Notes: a model not told the origin generated them from the sequence alone. A stretch of DNA of 64,000 nt from CAYJIX01 sp964370375 (GCA_964370375.1 CAYJIX010000003.1:1-64000), one strand, 5' to 3'; shown: positions 37,382-45,981, counted from the first letter of the stretch. A program made the numbers and translations.

Positions 37382-39459
37382 AAAAAGGCCCTTTACACGC
37401 CTTTTGCTTGGCTGCGCCGCGCTCAGGCGAAGGAAAAACCACCATAAGCCTTGCACTTATGGGGGCTTTTGTGCGTCAAGGCTATGCCGTTCAAGCTTTT
37501 AAATGCGGCCCTGATTACATTGACCCCACTTTTTTAGCCCAAGCGACAGGGCGAGCTGTCTATAATATGGACACCTGGATGATGGGGCATGAAGGCGTGC
37601 GCGCCCTTATGACACGCTATGCTCAAGATGCCGATATCGCCGTGTGCGAAGGCGTTATGGGACTTTTTGACGGACGTGAAGCAGGACACCTTGAAGGCAG
37701 CACCATAGATTGTGCAAAAGCCCTTGGACTGCCTGTTGTGCTTGTCTGTAATGCTAAGGGCATGGCCTCCTCCATTGTACCCTTTGTGGATGGATTTACC
37801 GAGCATGCCGCAAAACTTGGCGTGCCCATTATAGGGGTTATTGCAAACAATGTGGGGAGCGTGAGACATACCAATATCTTGGCAACAGCCCTTGGAAAAG
37901 CGAACTTACCGCCGCTATTAGGAGCCTTTAGTCGTCATACGGCATGGGCCTTGCCTGAACGTCAACTTGGCCTTGTACCAGCAGAGGAAGCCGTAAAATC
38001 CAAAGACTTGTTTGAGGATTTGGCTACAGCTGCTTCAAACGCGATCGACCTTGAACGCTTACTTGCCCTTAGCCTGGTGCATCGCCCAAACAACGAGGAA
38101 AATGTAAAAGAACATCTTGCACTCAAAGCCCCATCAAAACCTATCACAACAAAGGCTGAACCTGCCCTTTGCAAACCTAAACGCTTAGCCATTGCAAAAG
38201 ATCATGCCTTTTGCTTTTATTATCCTGCCAATGAACACGCCCTTGAATCCATGGGCTGGACGCTTCTTCCTTTTTCTCCTTTACAGGATACGGCCCTGCC
38301 CAAGGACATTGACGCCATCTACCTTGGCGGTGGGTATCCCGAAGTTTTTGCGCAAACCTTGTCTGCCAATGTGCGCATGCGTGAAGCCATTTACAATTTT
38401 GCCGCAGCAGGGGGCGAAATATATGCCGAATGTGGCGGCTATATGTACCTTTGCACAAACCTTGTGGTCAAAAAAGATGAAAAAGACACCTCATGGCCCA
38501 TGTGCAATGTCATTGAAGCAACAGCTGTCATGGGCCAAAAAATACGTTCCCTTGGTTATCGACAGATACGCTTGGCAGATCCTTACAGCTCGCCCCTTGG
38601 TCTTAGCCAACAGGTTTTTCGTGGGCACGAATTTCATTGGTCAGCCATTACTTTGCACCGCAAATACCCTCCCCTCTACACCATAGAAAATCAAGAAAAT
38701 GCCCAAGAATGTGGCGTTGTCCATGGCAAGGTTCGGGCAGGTTATGTGCATCTGTATTGGGGGCTTGGTGCGTTTAGCGAACGGGAAAAAGAGGAGCAAA
38801 CAAGCCATCAACACCTTGACAGCGCAACGCCTTCAAAAGGCTTTTTAGTGCTTATAAACGGCCCTTCAAGCGCAGGAAAAACCACACTTGCAAAAGCCTT
38901 ACAATCCCTTTGCGCAGAACATGGTTACGCAAGCTTGCACCTTGCCATTGACAGTTTTTTGCAAGGGGCCACAGGATCGCCGGAATCTGTGCTGGCAGGG
39001 ATTGCCACAACAAAGCTGCCTTTTGTGCAGGCGTTTCATGCAGCCATTGCCGAAGCTGCCAACGCAGGCGCCCTAGTCATAGCAGACCATGTCATCGGTG
39101 AAAATCCGGATTGGGTGCCTGAGCTTATGCACCGCCTGAACGATTCCACAAGGCTTGTCTGCGTTCAGGTTCATTGCGCAGAAGAAACCTTGAGGCAACG
39201 CGAAGCTGCGCGATCTGACCGTGCTCCCAATTGGCCCCATGCAGAACGGCAAGCCAAAAACATTCATATCCCTTTACCGGAAGAAATCGTGGTAAACACC
39301 ACAAAAACCTCACCTACAAGCTGCGCTGCTGTGGTGATTGACAGGCTGTTGAAAAAGGGCTGTCTGGGGTGTCAGCAGGACAATTTTAATCGGGTCATGG
39401 GGGAAAGACCCCACTCCCCTCTTAAAAGTGTCCGCTTCCTACCATCCAGCCCTTTTTGA
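37378..39459 (+). CDS. cbiA: CbiA cobyrinate a,c-diamide synthase fused to a chloramphenicol-phosphotransferase-like kinase domain
   Basis: Residues 1 to about 465 form a full CbiA: N-terminal ATP site 'RSGEGKTTISLALMGAF', 'FKCGPDYIDPTF', and a glutaminase domain with catalytic Cys352 in 'IYAECGGYMYL' and a C-terminal 'GYVHLYWG'. It amidates the a and c side chains using glutamine. After a short linker, residues about 488-655 are a separate P-loop domain: 'GFLVLINGPSSAGKTTLA' (P-loop 495-503), 'LAIDSFLQG', 'FHAAIAEAANAGALVIADHV' and 'CAEETLRQREAARSDRAPNW'. This pattern matches chloramphenicol 3-O-phosphotransferases, which phosphorylate a small-molecule hydroxyl. The last ~38 residues are encoded inside a palindromic element and look unrelated to either domain. 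Function of the kinase is unknown. Confidence 0.9.
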   Translation: MKKGPLHAFCLAAPRSGEGKTTISLALMGAFVRQGYAVQAFKCGPDYIDPTFLAQATGRAVYNMDTWMMGHEGVRALMTRYAQDADIAVCEGVMGLFDGREAGHLEGSTIDCAKALGLPVVLVCNAKGMASSIVPFVDGFTEHAAKLGVPIIGVIANNVGSVRHTNILATALGKANLPPLLGAFSRHTAWALPERQLGLVPAEEAVKSKDLFEDLATAASNAIDLERLLALSLVHRPNNEENVKEHLALKAPSKPITTKAEPALCKPKRLAIAKDHAFCFYYPANEHALESMGWTLLPFSPLQDTALPKDIDAIYLGGGYPEVFAQTLSANVRMREAIYNFAAAGGEIYAECGGYMYLCTNLVVKKDEKDTSWPMCNVIEATAVMGQKIRSLGYRQIRLADPYSSPLGLSQQVFRGHEFHWSAITLHRKYPPLYTIENQENAQECGVVHGKVRAGYVHLYWGLGAFSEREKEEQTSHQHLDSATPSKGFLVLINGPSSAGKTTLAKALQSLCAEHGYASLHLAIDSFLQGATGSPESVLAGIATTKLPFVQAFHAAIAEAANAGALVIADHVIGENPDWVPELMHRLNDSTRLVCVQVHCAEETLRQREAARSDRAPNWPHAERQAKNIHIPLPEEIVVNTTKTSPTSCAAVVIDRLLKKGCLGCQQDNFNRVMGERPHSPLKSVRFLPSSPF

Positions 39460-39468
39460 ACAGCCTGT
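39341..39468. repeat. 128-base imperfect palindrome (MITE-like) spanning the 3' end of cbiA
   Basis: The outer 22-base arms at 39341-39362 and 39447-39468 match in 21 positions as inverted copies. Inside, 39378-39389 and 39422-39433 are inverted copies in 11 of 12 positions. At the centre GGGGG and CCCC form a small hairpin. The cbiA stop codon (39457-39459) is in the right outer arm. Only one copy is in this window, so its status as a dispersed element is inferred from structure. Confidence 0.65.
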
Positions 39469-39607
39469 TCTTGGCGATGTTTGAAAAAGACCTGTCTGCT
39501 TTGTTAAGCTTGTTTTTTCTTTCAGCATGGACCGAAGAGTCTATGCCGAAATAAAAAAACTTTGTAATTACACATATTTTTACAATGAGTTATATATAGA
39601 GGATAGT

Positions 39608-42244
39608 ATGCACGACAATGCCCATGGCGGACATTTGCAGAATATGGCTGCCATAGCCGGGCGGCCTGCCGCAGAACTGCTTGATTTTAGTGTCAACGTG
39701 TGCCCTGAAGGCGCGCCTGCCCCTGTACGCGCTGCCATGTTCAAAGCCATGAACAACCTTGAAGCCTACCCTTCCCCCCATGCTGAAGAACTCACCCTTG
39801 CAGCTTCACGCTTTCATGGGCTTGAGCCAGATTCCATTGTTTTTGGCAACGGCAGCAATGAACTTATCCATGCCATGCTTCGCGTCCTTGCAAAACATAA
39901 CACGCCGCACATCTATATTGTGGAGCCGGCGTTTAGCGAATACGCTTTGGCAGCCACAAGGGAAAATCTGCCTCTATCAAGGATCTGGCAAGGTGCTGGA
40001 AAAGGCGCGGATTCACCTGAACTGCCTGTACCGCACAAGGCTATCCCTTTTGAACACATCGTCCAAGGCACAGCGCCTCTTATGCCGCAAAGTGTTGTTT
40101 TTTTGGCTAATCCTGCCAATCCCAGCGGTCAGGCTCTGCCTGCAAAAGAGCTTTGCCACATCATGGCCCTGTACCCAAACACCCTTTGGGTCATTGACGA
40201 AGCTTTTATTGATTATGTTATGGACGCTGACGCTTCTTTGCTTTGCTCCCCTTTGCCGAAAAATGCCATCGTTTTACGTTCCTTGACCAAATTTTATGCT
40301 TTGCCCGGCATACGCCTAGGCTACCTTGTGGGGCCGATTGCTTTTGTCCAGGCAGTACAAAAACAATTGCCAGCTTGGAATATCAATGCCCTTGCCATGG
40401 CTGCTGCCTTGACCATTTTTACAGGAAAAGACATGGCACAGGCAGCAAGCATTATTCAAGAAAAAAATGCCAAGCGCAAAGAGCAGCTCCTCACAAAGCT
40501 TGCACACATACCTGGGGTTAGAACCATCCCTTCACAGGCCAATTATGTGCTTTTTCGCTGGCCTGTGCCTGTCCCTAACCTTTATACAGCCTTGCTGCAA
40601 AACTTTGGCATAGCCATTCGTGATTGCAGCAATTATTACGGCCTTGATGATAACACATGGTTTCGTGTGGCAGTAAGGCCGCAAAAAGATCAAGAACGCC
40701 TTCTTGACGCGCTTGGCAGCTTCCTTGGCAAAGCACCTGCTGCACTCAAACAAACACCTGCCCTTATGCTGCAAGGCACGTCATCAGATGCCGGAAAAAG
40801 CATTTTGGCCGCTGCTTTTTGCCGTATTTTTCAACAAGACGGCTACCGCGTTGCCCCATTTAAAGCACAAAACATGTCCTTGCATTCCGGCGTGACACTG
40901 CTTGGGGAAGAAATGGGGCGTGCTCAAATAGTACAAGCAAAAGCAGCCTGTATTGACCCTGACGCGCGCATGAACCCTGTACTGCTCAAACCCCATTCAG
41001 ACACAGGTTCGCAAGTTATTGTGTGCGGTAAAGCTGTGGGGCACATGGATGTGCACACCTATTTTGCCTACAAAAAAAACCTTTGGGACACTGTTACCAA
41101 AGCCTACGATGCCTTGGCCCAAGACTATGACATTATGGTGCTGGAAGGTGCCGGAAGCCCCGGGGAAATCAACCTCAAAGAGCACGATATTGTCAACATG
41201 CGCATGGCTGAACATGCCAACGCGGCTGTCCTGCTTGTGGGAGACATTGACCGCGGTGGTGTGTACGCAAGCTTTCTTGGCACATGGATGACCTTTAGCC
41301 CGAACGAGCGGCGCCTTTTGGCAGGCTATATTGTCAATAAATTCCGCGGCAATGCCTCACTCCTTGGGCCTGCTCATGATGCTATGCTGGCCCATACCGA
41401 TGTTGCCGTTTTGGGTGTTATCCCACATATGAATCGTTTGGACATACCTGACGAAGATATGGCCGGATTTTTTCGCCAAAATACAATGGATATGGGGCCA
41501 ACACCTGACAATGTTTTAGACATTGCTGTTGTTATGCTACAGCATGTTTCCAATTACACAGACATGACGCCCCTTGCTGCAGAACCTTTCGTGCGCCTTC
41601 GCCCTGTACGCCATGCAGAGGAATGGGGAGCCCCCCATGTGGTTATCATACCCGGCTCAAAAAGTGTCGTGAATGACCTTGCACACTTGCGCGCTGTTGG
41701 CCTTGCAGACTGTATTGTACGTCATGCGCACGACAATAAATGGGTTCTTGGCATTTGCGGTGGCTTGCAAATGATGGGCCGTGCAATCCACGATCCTTAT
41801 GGGATTGAATCCGCAAATCCTCATGTTGACGGCCTACAGCTTATGGATTTGTGCTCAAGCTTTGCTAAGGCCAAAACCCTTATCCATGTACCCTTTGTGC
41901 AAACGCCCCTAGCTATACCCACAAAAGGCTATGAAATCCATCACGGTGTTACCGAACACGGGCCCACCGCCTTGCCGCTTTTTATGCGTACAAATGAAGA
42001 AGGTGATGAAGTTTGCGGCTATGTGACAGGCAGACGGTGGGCTACCTATGTGCACGGCCTTTTTGATGATGATGCGTTTCGCCATGCGTGGATCAACCAT
42101 GTACGCACAGACCTTGCCCTTGAGCCGGTCCCGCAGGGGACGCAAGGGGCACGCTATGACCTTGATCAAGCCCTTGATCGCTTGGCCGACGTGGTGCGCA
42201 ATAGTATAGACATGCCCGCTCTGTACGCACGGCTTGGACTCTAG
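39608..42244 (+). CDS. cobD-cbiP: CobD (threonine-phosphate decarboxylase-like) - CbiP (adenosylcobyric acid synthase) fusion
   Basis: The 878-residue frame joins two enzymes. Residues 1 to about 372 are a fold-type I PLP aminotransferase-like domain of the CobD/HisC group: 'FSVNVCPEGAPAPV', 'VFGNGSNELIHAML', 'VIDEAFIDYV' and the PLP lysine Lys228 in 'LRSLTKFYALPGIRLGY'. CobD makes aminopropanol phosphate. Residues about 384-878 are CbiP: 'LMLQGTSSDAGKSILAAAF', 'PFKAQNMSLHSG', 'VLEGAGSPGEINL', and the glutaminase Cys717 in 'LGICGGLQMMG'. CbiP adds four amides, giving the acceptor for CobD's product. The ATG at 39608 follows AGAGGA; the frame is open 27 codons earlier without such a site. Confidence 0.93.
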   Translation: MHDNAHGGHLQNMAAIAGRPAAELLDFSVNVCPEGAPAPVRAAMFKAMNNLEAYPSPHAEELTLAASRFHGLEPDSIVFGNGSNELIHAMLRVLAKHNTPHIYIVEPAFSEYALAATRENLPLSRIWQGAGKGADSPELPVPHKAIPFEHIVQGTAPLMPQSVVFLANPANPSGQALPAKELCHIMALYPNTLWVIDEAFIDYVMDADASLLCSPLPKNAIVLRSLTKFYALPGIRLGYLVGPIAFVQAVQKQLPAWNINALAMAAALTIFTGKDMAQAASIIQEKNAKRKEQLLTKLAHIPGVRTIPSQANYVLFRWPVPVPNLYTALLQNFGIAIRDCSNYYGLDDNTWFRVAVRPQKDQERLLDALGSFLGKAPAALKQTPALMLQGTSSDAGKSILAAAFCRIFQQDGYRVAPFKAQNMSLHSGVTLLGEEMGRAQIVQAKAACIDPDARMNPVLLKPHSDTGSQVIVCGKAVGHMDVHTYFAYKKNLWDTVTKAYDALAQDYDIMVLEGAGSPGEINLKEHDIVNMRMAEHANAAVLLVGDIDRGGVYASFLGTWMTFSPNERRLLAGYIVNKFRGNASLLGPAHDAMLAHTDVAVLGVIPHMNRLDIPDEDMAGFFRQNTMDMGPTPDNVLDIAVVMLQHVSNYTDMTPLAAEPFVRLRPVRHAEEWGAPHVVIIPGSKSVVNDLAHLRAVGLADCIVRHAHDNKWVLGICGGLQMMGRAIHDPYGIESANPHVDGLQLMDLCSSFAKAKTLIHVPFVQTPLAIPTKGYEIHHGVTEHGPTALPLFMRTNEEGDEVCGYVTGRRWATYVHGLFDDDAFRHAWINHVRTDLALEPVPQGTQGARYDLDQALDRLADVVRNSIDMPALYARLGL

Positions 42245-42245
42245 C

Positions 42246-43256
42246 ATGGACAATACCGTCTTTTTTATTCTGCTTTGTCTAGCCCTTTTACCAACGGCTT
42301 TACTTTTAGATGTCGTTTTTGGTGAACCACCCCTGCGCATGCATCCCTTATGCTTTATGGGGACGTTTGCCAGTAAGGTAGAAGCCATGCTTAGCGGCAC
42401 ATCGCATGTGCGTTTGCGTGGAAGCTTGGCTGTACTTTTAGTTATCGTGCCCGTTGTTTTAGGGATTGGCCTTGTTGTGCATTGTGGTAGCCTTTGGGGC
42501 GGCCACACGCTGTCTTTCGGGCTATGCGCTATTGTTGTATGGTTATGCCTTGCGCCGCGCAGCTTGTCAGAGCATGCTCTAGCTGTGGCTGAGCCTTTAC
42601 GCAGACAAGACCTTGATAACGCAAGGTGCGCCCTTGCCATGATGGTAGGACGCGATACCAAGAACCTTGACCCCCATGCAACTACCAGAGCTTGCGTGGA
42701 ATCTGTTGCAGAAAACACCACTGACGGCGTTCTGGCCAGTCTTTTTTGGGCCAGCGTTGGCCTTGTGCTTGGAGGTTTTGCCATGGCTGCGGCCTTTTGC
42801 GCTTTGCACCGCATTGCCAATATGCTGGACGCCATGTGGGGCCATAAGAACAGCACGTACATGTACTTTGGTACGGCAGCAGCCCGCCTTGATGATATGC
42901 TTGGCTTTATTCCTGCACGCCTTGCCCTACCTTGCGTTGCCTTGGCGTCTTGCCTTATGCCAAAGGCTAAAGCATGGTCTGCCTTGAATGAGGGGTTTAC
43001 CTATCGCAACGCCCATGCCAGCCCTAATTCTGCTTGGAGCGAAGCTGCCTTTGCAGGGGCCCTTGGTTTACGCCTTGGCGGGCCAGCACTTTATAGCCAT
43101 GGCCTTGTTGAACATCCTTGGCTTGGCACAGGCAGTCCCTTGGCAGAGGCGCGGCATATTATTTTGGCTGTGCAGCTTATGTGGTACACAAGCCTTGTTT
43201 GTACTTTTTTGGCATTAGTCTGTATAGCATGCTTTTTGGGAGTATTTTTGCCATGA
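42246..43256 (+). CDS. cbiB: adenosylcobinamide-phosphate synthase CbiB
   Basis: This integral membrane enzyme joins aminopropanol phosphate to adenosylcobyric acid. Hallmarks are 'LLLDVVFGEPPLRMHPLCFMG' at the N-terminus (given here as the start of a longer block), 'RDTKNLDPHATTRACVESVAENT', 'DGVLASLFWA', and 'RLDDMLGFIPARLA'. Several hydrophobic helices are present over 336 residues, the normal length. The ATG at 42246 directly follows the cbiP stop (42242-42244). A TTG four codons earlier is also possible. The stop overlaps the cobT start (ATGA). Confidence 0.92.
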   Translation: MDNTVFFILLCLALLPTALLLDVVFGEPPLRMHPLCFMGTFASKVEAMLSGTSHVRLRGSLAVLLVIVPVVLGIGLVVHCGSLWGGHTLSFGLCAIVVWLCLAPRSLSEHALAVAEPLRRQDLDNARCALAMMVGRDTKNLDPHATTRACVESVAENTTDGVLASLFWASVGLVLGGFAMAAAFCALHRIANMLDAMWGHKNSTYMYFGTAAARLDDMLGFIPARLALPCVALASCLMPKAKAWSALNEGFTYRNAHASPNSAWSEAAFAGALGLRLGGPALYSHGLVEHPWLGTGSPLAEARHIILAVQLMWYTSLVCTFLALVCIACFLGVFLP

Positions 43257-44293
43257 ATCATATTCATATCCCTGATTTTTCTACACAAGCGGCCCAAAAA
43301 GCCAAGGCGCGCCTTGACTCGTTGGCAAAACTGCCGGGTTCCCTCGGTCAATTGGAAGAGCTTTGCGTCCACCTTGCAGGCATCACAGGCAATCCTTCAC
43401 CAAGCTTTCCGCAAAAAAGCGTGGTGCTTTTTGCCGCTGACCATGACATTGCCTTACAAGGTGTCAGTGCCACGGGACAAGAGGTCACAGCCATTCAGGT
43501 GCGCAATTTTACACAAGGCGGAGGAGCCATCAACGCCTTGTGCCGCAATGCAGGAGCTCAGCTTGTTGTGGTGGATGTGGGCATTAAAACATCCCTTGAA
43601 GGGCTTTCAAACCTTGTGCAACGAAAGATTGTGTTTGGCGCAAAAGATTTTAGCAAAGGCCCTGCCATGAACCGTGAAGAAGCCCTTGCCTGCCTTCAAG
43701 TGGGCATTGATATGGCAAGACAAGAGGCAGAAAAGGGCGTAACCTTGTTGGCTGCCGGTGAAATGGGCATTGGCAACACGTCACCATCATCAGCCATTGC
43801 TGCTGTTTTGACCGGGTTACCTGTTAAAGCTGTCACAGGCATGGGGTCCGGACTTACGTCTGACATGCTGCGCCTAAAAACACGGCTTATCACTGAAGGT
43901 ATTGCCTTAAACAACCCCAACCCTAAAGATCCTGTGGATGTTTTAGCCAAAGTGGGTGGCCCTGAAATTGGCGCCATGGCAGGGCTTATGCTTGGCGGAG
44001 CGGCGTTGCGGATTCCCGTGCTTGTGGATGGGTTCATTGCAGGAGCTGCCGCAACCCTTGCTGTGGCACTTTTCCCCAAGGTACGGCCCTTTTTGCTAGG
44101 TTCGCATCTTTCAAAGGAACCAGGGCATTCGTTACTTATGCAACATCTTGGCATGACAACGTATCTTGATTTTGGCATGCGCCTTGGCGAAGGGACAGGT
44201 GCAGCTCTTATGTTTCCCCTTGTGGATGCAAGCGTGCGTGTCCTTCATGAAATGGTCACCTTACAGGATCTGGACATCCATATGGAGTCATAA
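43253..44293 (+). CDS. cobT: nicotinate-nucleotide:dimethylbenzimidazole phosphoribosyltransferase
   Basis: CobT makes the alpha-ribazole phosphate (or analogous base) used as the lower ligand. Visible blocks are 'RLDSLAKLPGSLGQLEELC', 'VVLFAADHDIALQGVSA', 'GEMGIGNTSPSSAIAAVLTG' and the catalytic Glu region 'FGMRLGEGTGAALMFPLV'. At 346 residues it is normal. The start overlaps the cbiB stop by four bases. The frame extends upstream in cbiB, but the family N-terminus begins here. No DMB synthesis (bluB or bza) genes are in the window, so the base used cannot be told. Confidence 0.95.
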   Translation: MNHIHIPDFSTQAAQKAKARLDSLAKLPGSLGQLEELCVHLAGITGNPSPSFPQKSVVLFAADHDIALQGVSATGQEVTAIQVRNFTQGGGAINALCRNAGAQLVVVDVGIKTSLEGLSNLVQRKIVFGAKDFSKGPAMNREEALACLQVGIDMARQEAEKGVTLLAAGEMGIGNTSPSSAIAAVLTGLPVKAVTGMGSGLTSDMLRLKTRLITEGIALNNPNPKDPVDVLAKVGGPEIGAMAGLMLGGAALRIPVLVDGFIAGAAATLAVALFPKVRPFLLGSHLSKEPGHSLLMQHLGMTTYLDFGMRLGEGTGAALMFPLVDASVRVLHEMVTLQDLDIHMES

Positions 44294-44296
44294 AGC

Positions 44297-45052
44297 ATGA
44301 AGTTGTGCTCAGCCATACGCTTTTTTACCCGCCTGCCTGTAGGCAAAGCAAAGCCTTGCATGCACCATGAGTCCTTGCAAAATCTCGTGCCGTATTTGCC
44401 TTTTGTGGGGCTTATATTGGGCACAATTTTGGCCCTAGCTCTTGCACTTGCAAGCTTGATCACACCGCCCCTTTTGTGTGGGGTTTTGGGCTGTGCTGTG
44501 CTAACACTGTGTACAGGCGGGCTTCACCTTGATGGCGTAGCTGATTGCGCTGACGCCTTGATTGCAGAAACAACACCCTCTCACCGACTTGAAATCATGA
44601 AGGATCCACAACTTGGAACCTTTGGAGCCCTCGCCCTTTTCATGGTGCTTAGCGGTAAAGTGGCAGCCTTTGCCGCCCTAGCTGAACACGCACAAACAAC
44701 GGATAACAGGTTTTTTGTTCTTATTTTGGCAGCTTGCATTGTGCCTGTGCTTTCGCGCTGTACGGTCTTTGTGGCTTTTTCCTACCCTTTGGCTAGGCCA
44801 AATGGACTTGGAAGCCTTTTGTGCCAAGGTGTTACAGTACGGCAAAAACGGTTTGCCTTGGGATGCGGCATGATCCTTGCCCTTAGCTATGGTATCCATG
44901 GTTTGCTTGTATTCATGGGTATGGTTCTTGTTGCTGTTGCGGTTACGCGCTTTGCGGTTTCGCGCCTTGGCGGCATCACAGGAGATGTGTTTGGCGGTGT
45001 TATCGAAGTGACTGAAACCATAGGGTTTATGGCATGGTGTATCAACCTCTAA
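44297..45052 (+). CDS. cobS: adenosylcobinamide-GDP ribazoletransferase (cobalamin synthase)
   Basis: CobS joins adenosylcobinamide-GDP and the alpha-riboside to complete the nucleotide loop. It is an inner-membrane enzyme. 'IRFFTRLPVG' at the N-terminus, the Asp-rich 'GGLHLDGVADCADAL' and the C-terminal 'LGGITGDVFGGVIEVTE' are the signature blocks, separated by several membrane segments. It has 251 residues. The ATG lies three bases after the cobT stop. It requires AdoCbi-GDP, but no CobU or CobY gene is visible here. Confidence 0.95.
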   Translation: MKLCSAIRFFTRLPVGKAKPCMHHESLQNLVPYLPFVGLILGTILALALALASLITPPLLCGVLGCAVLTLCTGGLHLDGVADCADALIAETTPSHRLEIMKDPQLGTFGALALFMVLSGKVAAFAALAEHAQTTDNRFFVLILAACIVPVLSRCTVFVAFSYPLARPNGLGSLLCQGVTVRQKRFALGCGMILALSYGIHGLLVFMGMVLVAVAVTRFAVSRLGGITGDVFGGVIEVTETIGFMAWCINL

Positions 45053-45915
45053 CACAACCCAAACAAGCAAAAACCTTTAGCCTGCCACAGCTTCGCCTTG
45101 GCAGTACCAGTTTTGTGACCCACCAAGACTATGTGAACGGTGTGCGCTATGCCGCCAAACATTGCGCTGACGTGGCCCTTTTGCTCAATTGTGTAGGAGC
45201 AAAGGGTGAATGGCTCATCAAAAAACAAGAAGTCTTGGACATTGCTGCCATTCTTAAGCATGAAGGGGCAAGCCTTCATGTGCACCTGCCCACAGAAGCC
45301 CACTTTGATACAAAAAACGACGCGACCATGGTTTACGATCGTGTACTCATGGCCCTAGATCGAGTGGCACTGCTTCACGCACACAGCTTTGTTTTGCATA
45401 TTGAAATGCCGTCGCTACGGTATACAAAAAAACAACCTTCAGCACAGCAAATCGAGTATATCCATGTAGTATTGCAAGACATAGCACGCAACATGCAATC
45501 CCCCGATCAATTGGCTGTTGAAAATATCGAAGGCTATCCCACCTCCTTTTGGGATGATTTTTTTGACCAGCAACCCTATTCGCGCTGCCTTGATGTGGGC
45601 CATATCTGGAAAGACGGCCTAAACCCTGCCCCTGTGCTTGAAAACTGGTTTGAACGTGTGCGCATCATCCATTTGCACGGGCTTGCAGCTATGCCCACCG
45701 CTGCTTTTAAACAGTCGATCAAAGACCATGTAAGCCTAGCCCAAATGCCTGAACCGTGGATTGATGACATCATGCATCCGCTTTGGCGCAAACAATTTAG
45801 CGGTGTGCTGTGCCTTGAAGTGTTTGACCCCAAGCACCTTGCCCTGTCGCATGAAATACTATGGCAGTCATGGCTGCGCTATGAAGCCTTAACAACAAAT
45901 CATAATCATCTGTAA
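45034..45915 (+). CDS. cbiR: CbiR-like cobamide amidohydrolase (AP-endonuclease/xylose-isomerase-type TIM barrel)
   Basis: The 293-residue protein has the sugar-isomerase-like TIM barrel of the AP endonuclease 2 superfamily, with metal-ligand candidates in 'LHVHLPTEAHF', 'AVENIEGYPTSFW', 'CLDVGHIWKDG', 'RIIHLHGLA' and 'LCLEVFDP'. In Akkermansia, CbiR of this superfamily converts cobamides to cobyric acid for remodelling. The link here rests on fold plus position as the last gene after cobS, overlapping it by 19 bases. It would let the cell rebuild imported cobamides with its own lower ligand. A general sugar-isomerase-like enzyme is the alternative. Confidence 0.7.
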   Translation: MVYQPLTQPKQAKTFSLPQLRLGSTSFVTHQDYVNGVRYAAKHCADVALLLNCVGAKGEWLIKKQEVLDIAAILKHEGASLHVHLPTEAHFDTKNDATMVYDRVLMALDRVALLHAHSFVLHIEMPSLRYTKKQPSAQQIEYIHVVLQDIARNMQSPDQLAVENIEGYPTSFWDDFFDQQPYSRCLDVGHIWKDGLNPAPVLENWFERVRIIHLHGLAAMPTAAFKQSIKDHVSLAQMPEPWIDDIMHPLWRKQFSGVLCLEVFDPKHLALSHEILWQSWLRYEALTTNHNHL

Positions 45916-45981
45916 ATACAAAGTACTTTTTTTCTTGTGGGTTCTCTTTTTTATAAAAAAAGACCGTGTGAAAAAAAACGC

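Noticed and set aside
38838..39345. Chloramphenicol resistance determinant
   Set aside because: The kinase domain resembles chloramphenicol phosphotransferase in fold, but it is fused to CbiA within a cobamide operon. A resistance role is not supported by context.
41909..42862. 317-codon open frame on the minus strand
   Set aside because: It is antisense to the end of cobD-cbiP and to cbiB, both of which have clear motifs. Its composition is Arg/Ser/Lys-rich without any recognisable domain and it lacks a ribosome-binding site.
43696..44178. 160-codon minus-strand open frame
   Set aside because: It lies fully inside cobT, whose motifs are clear. No ribosome-binding site or domain is seen.
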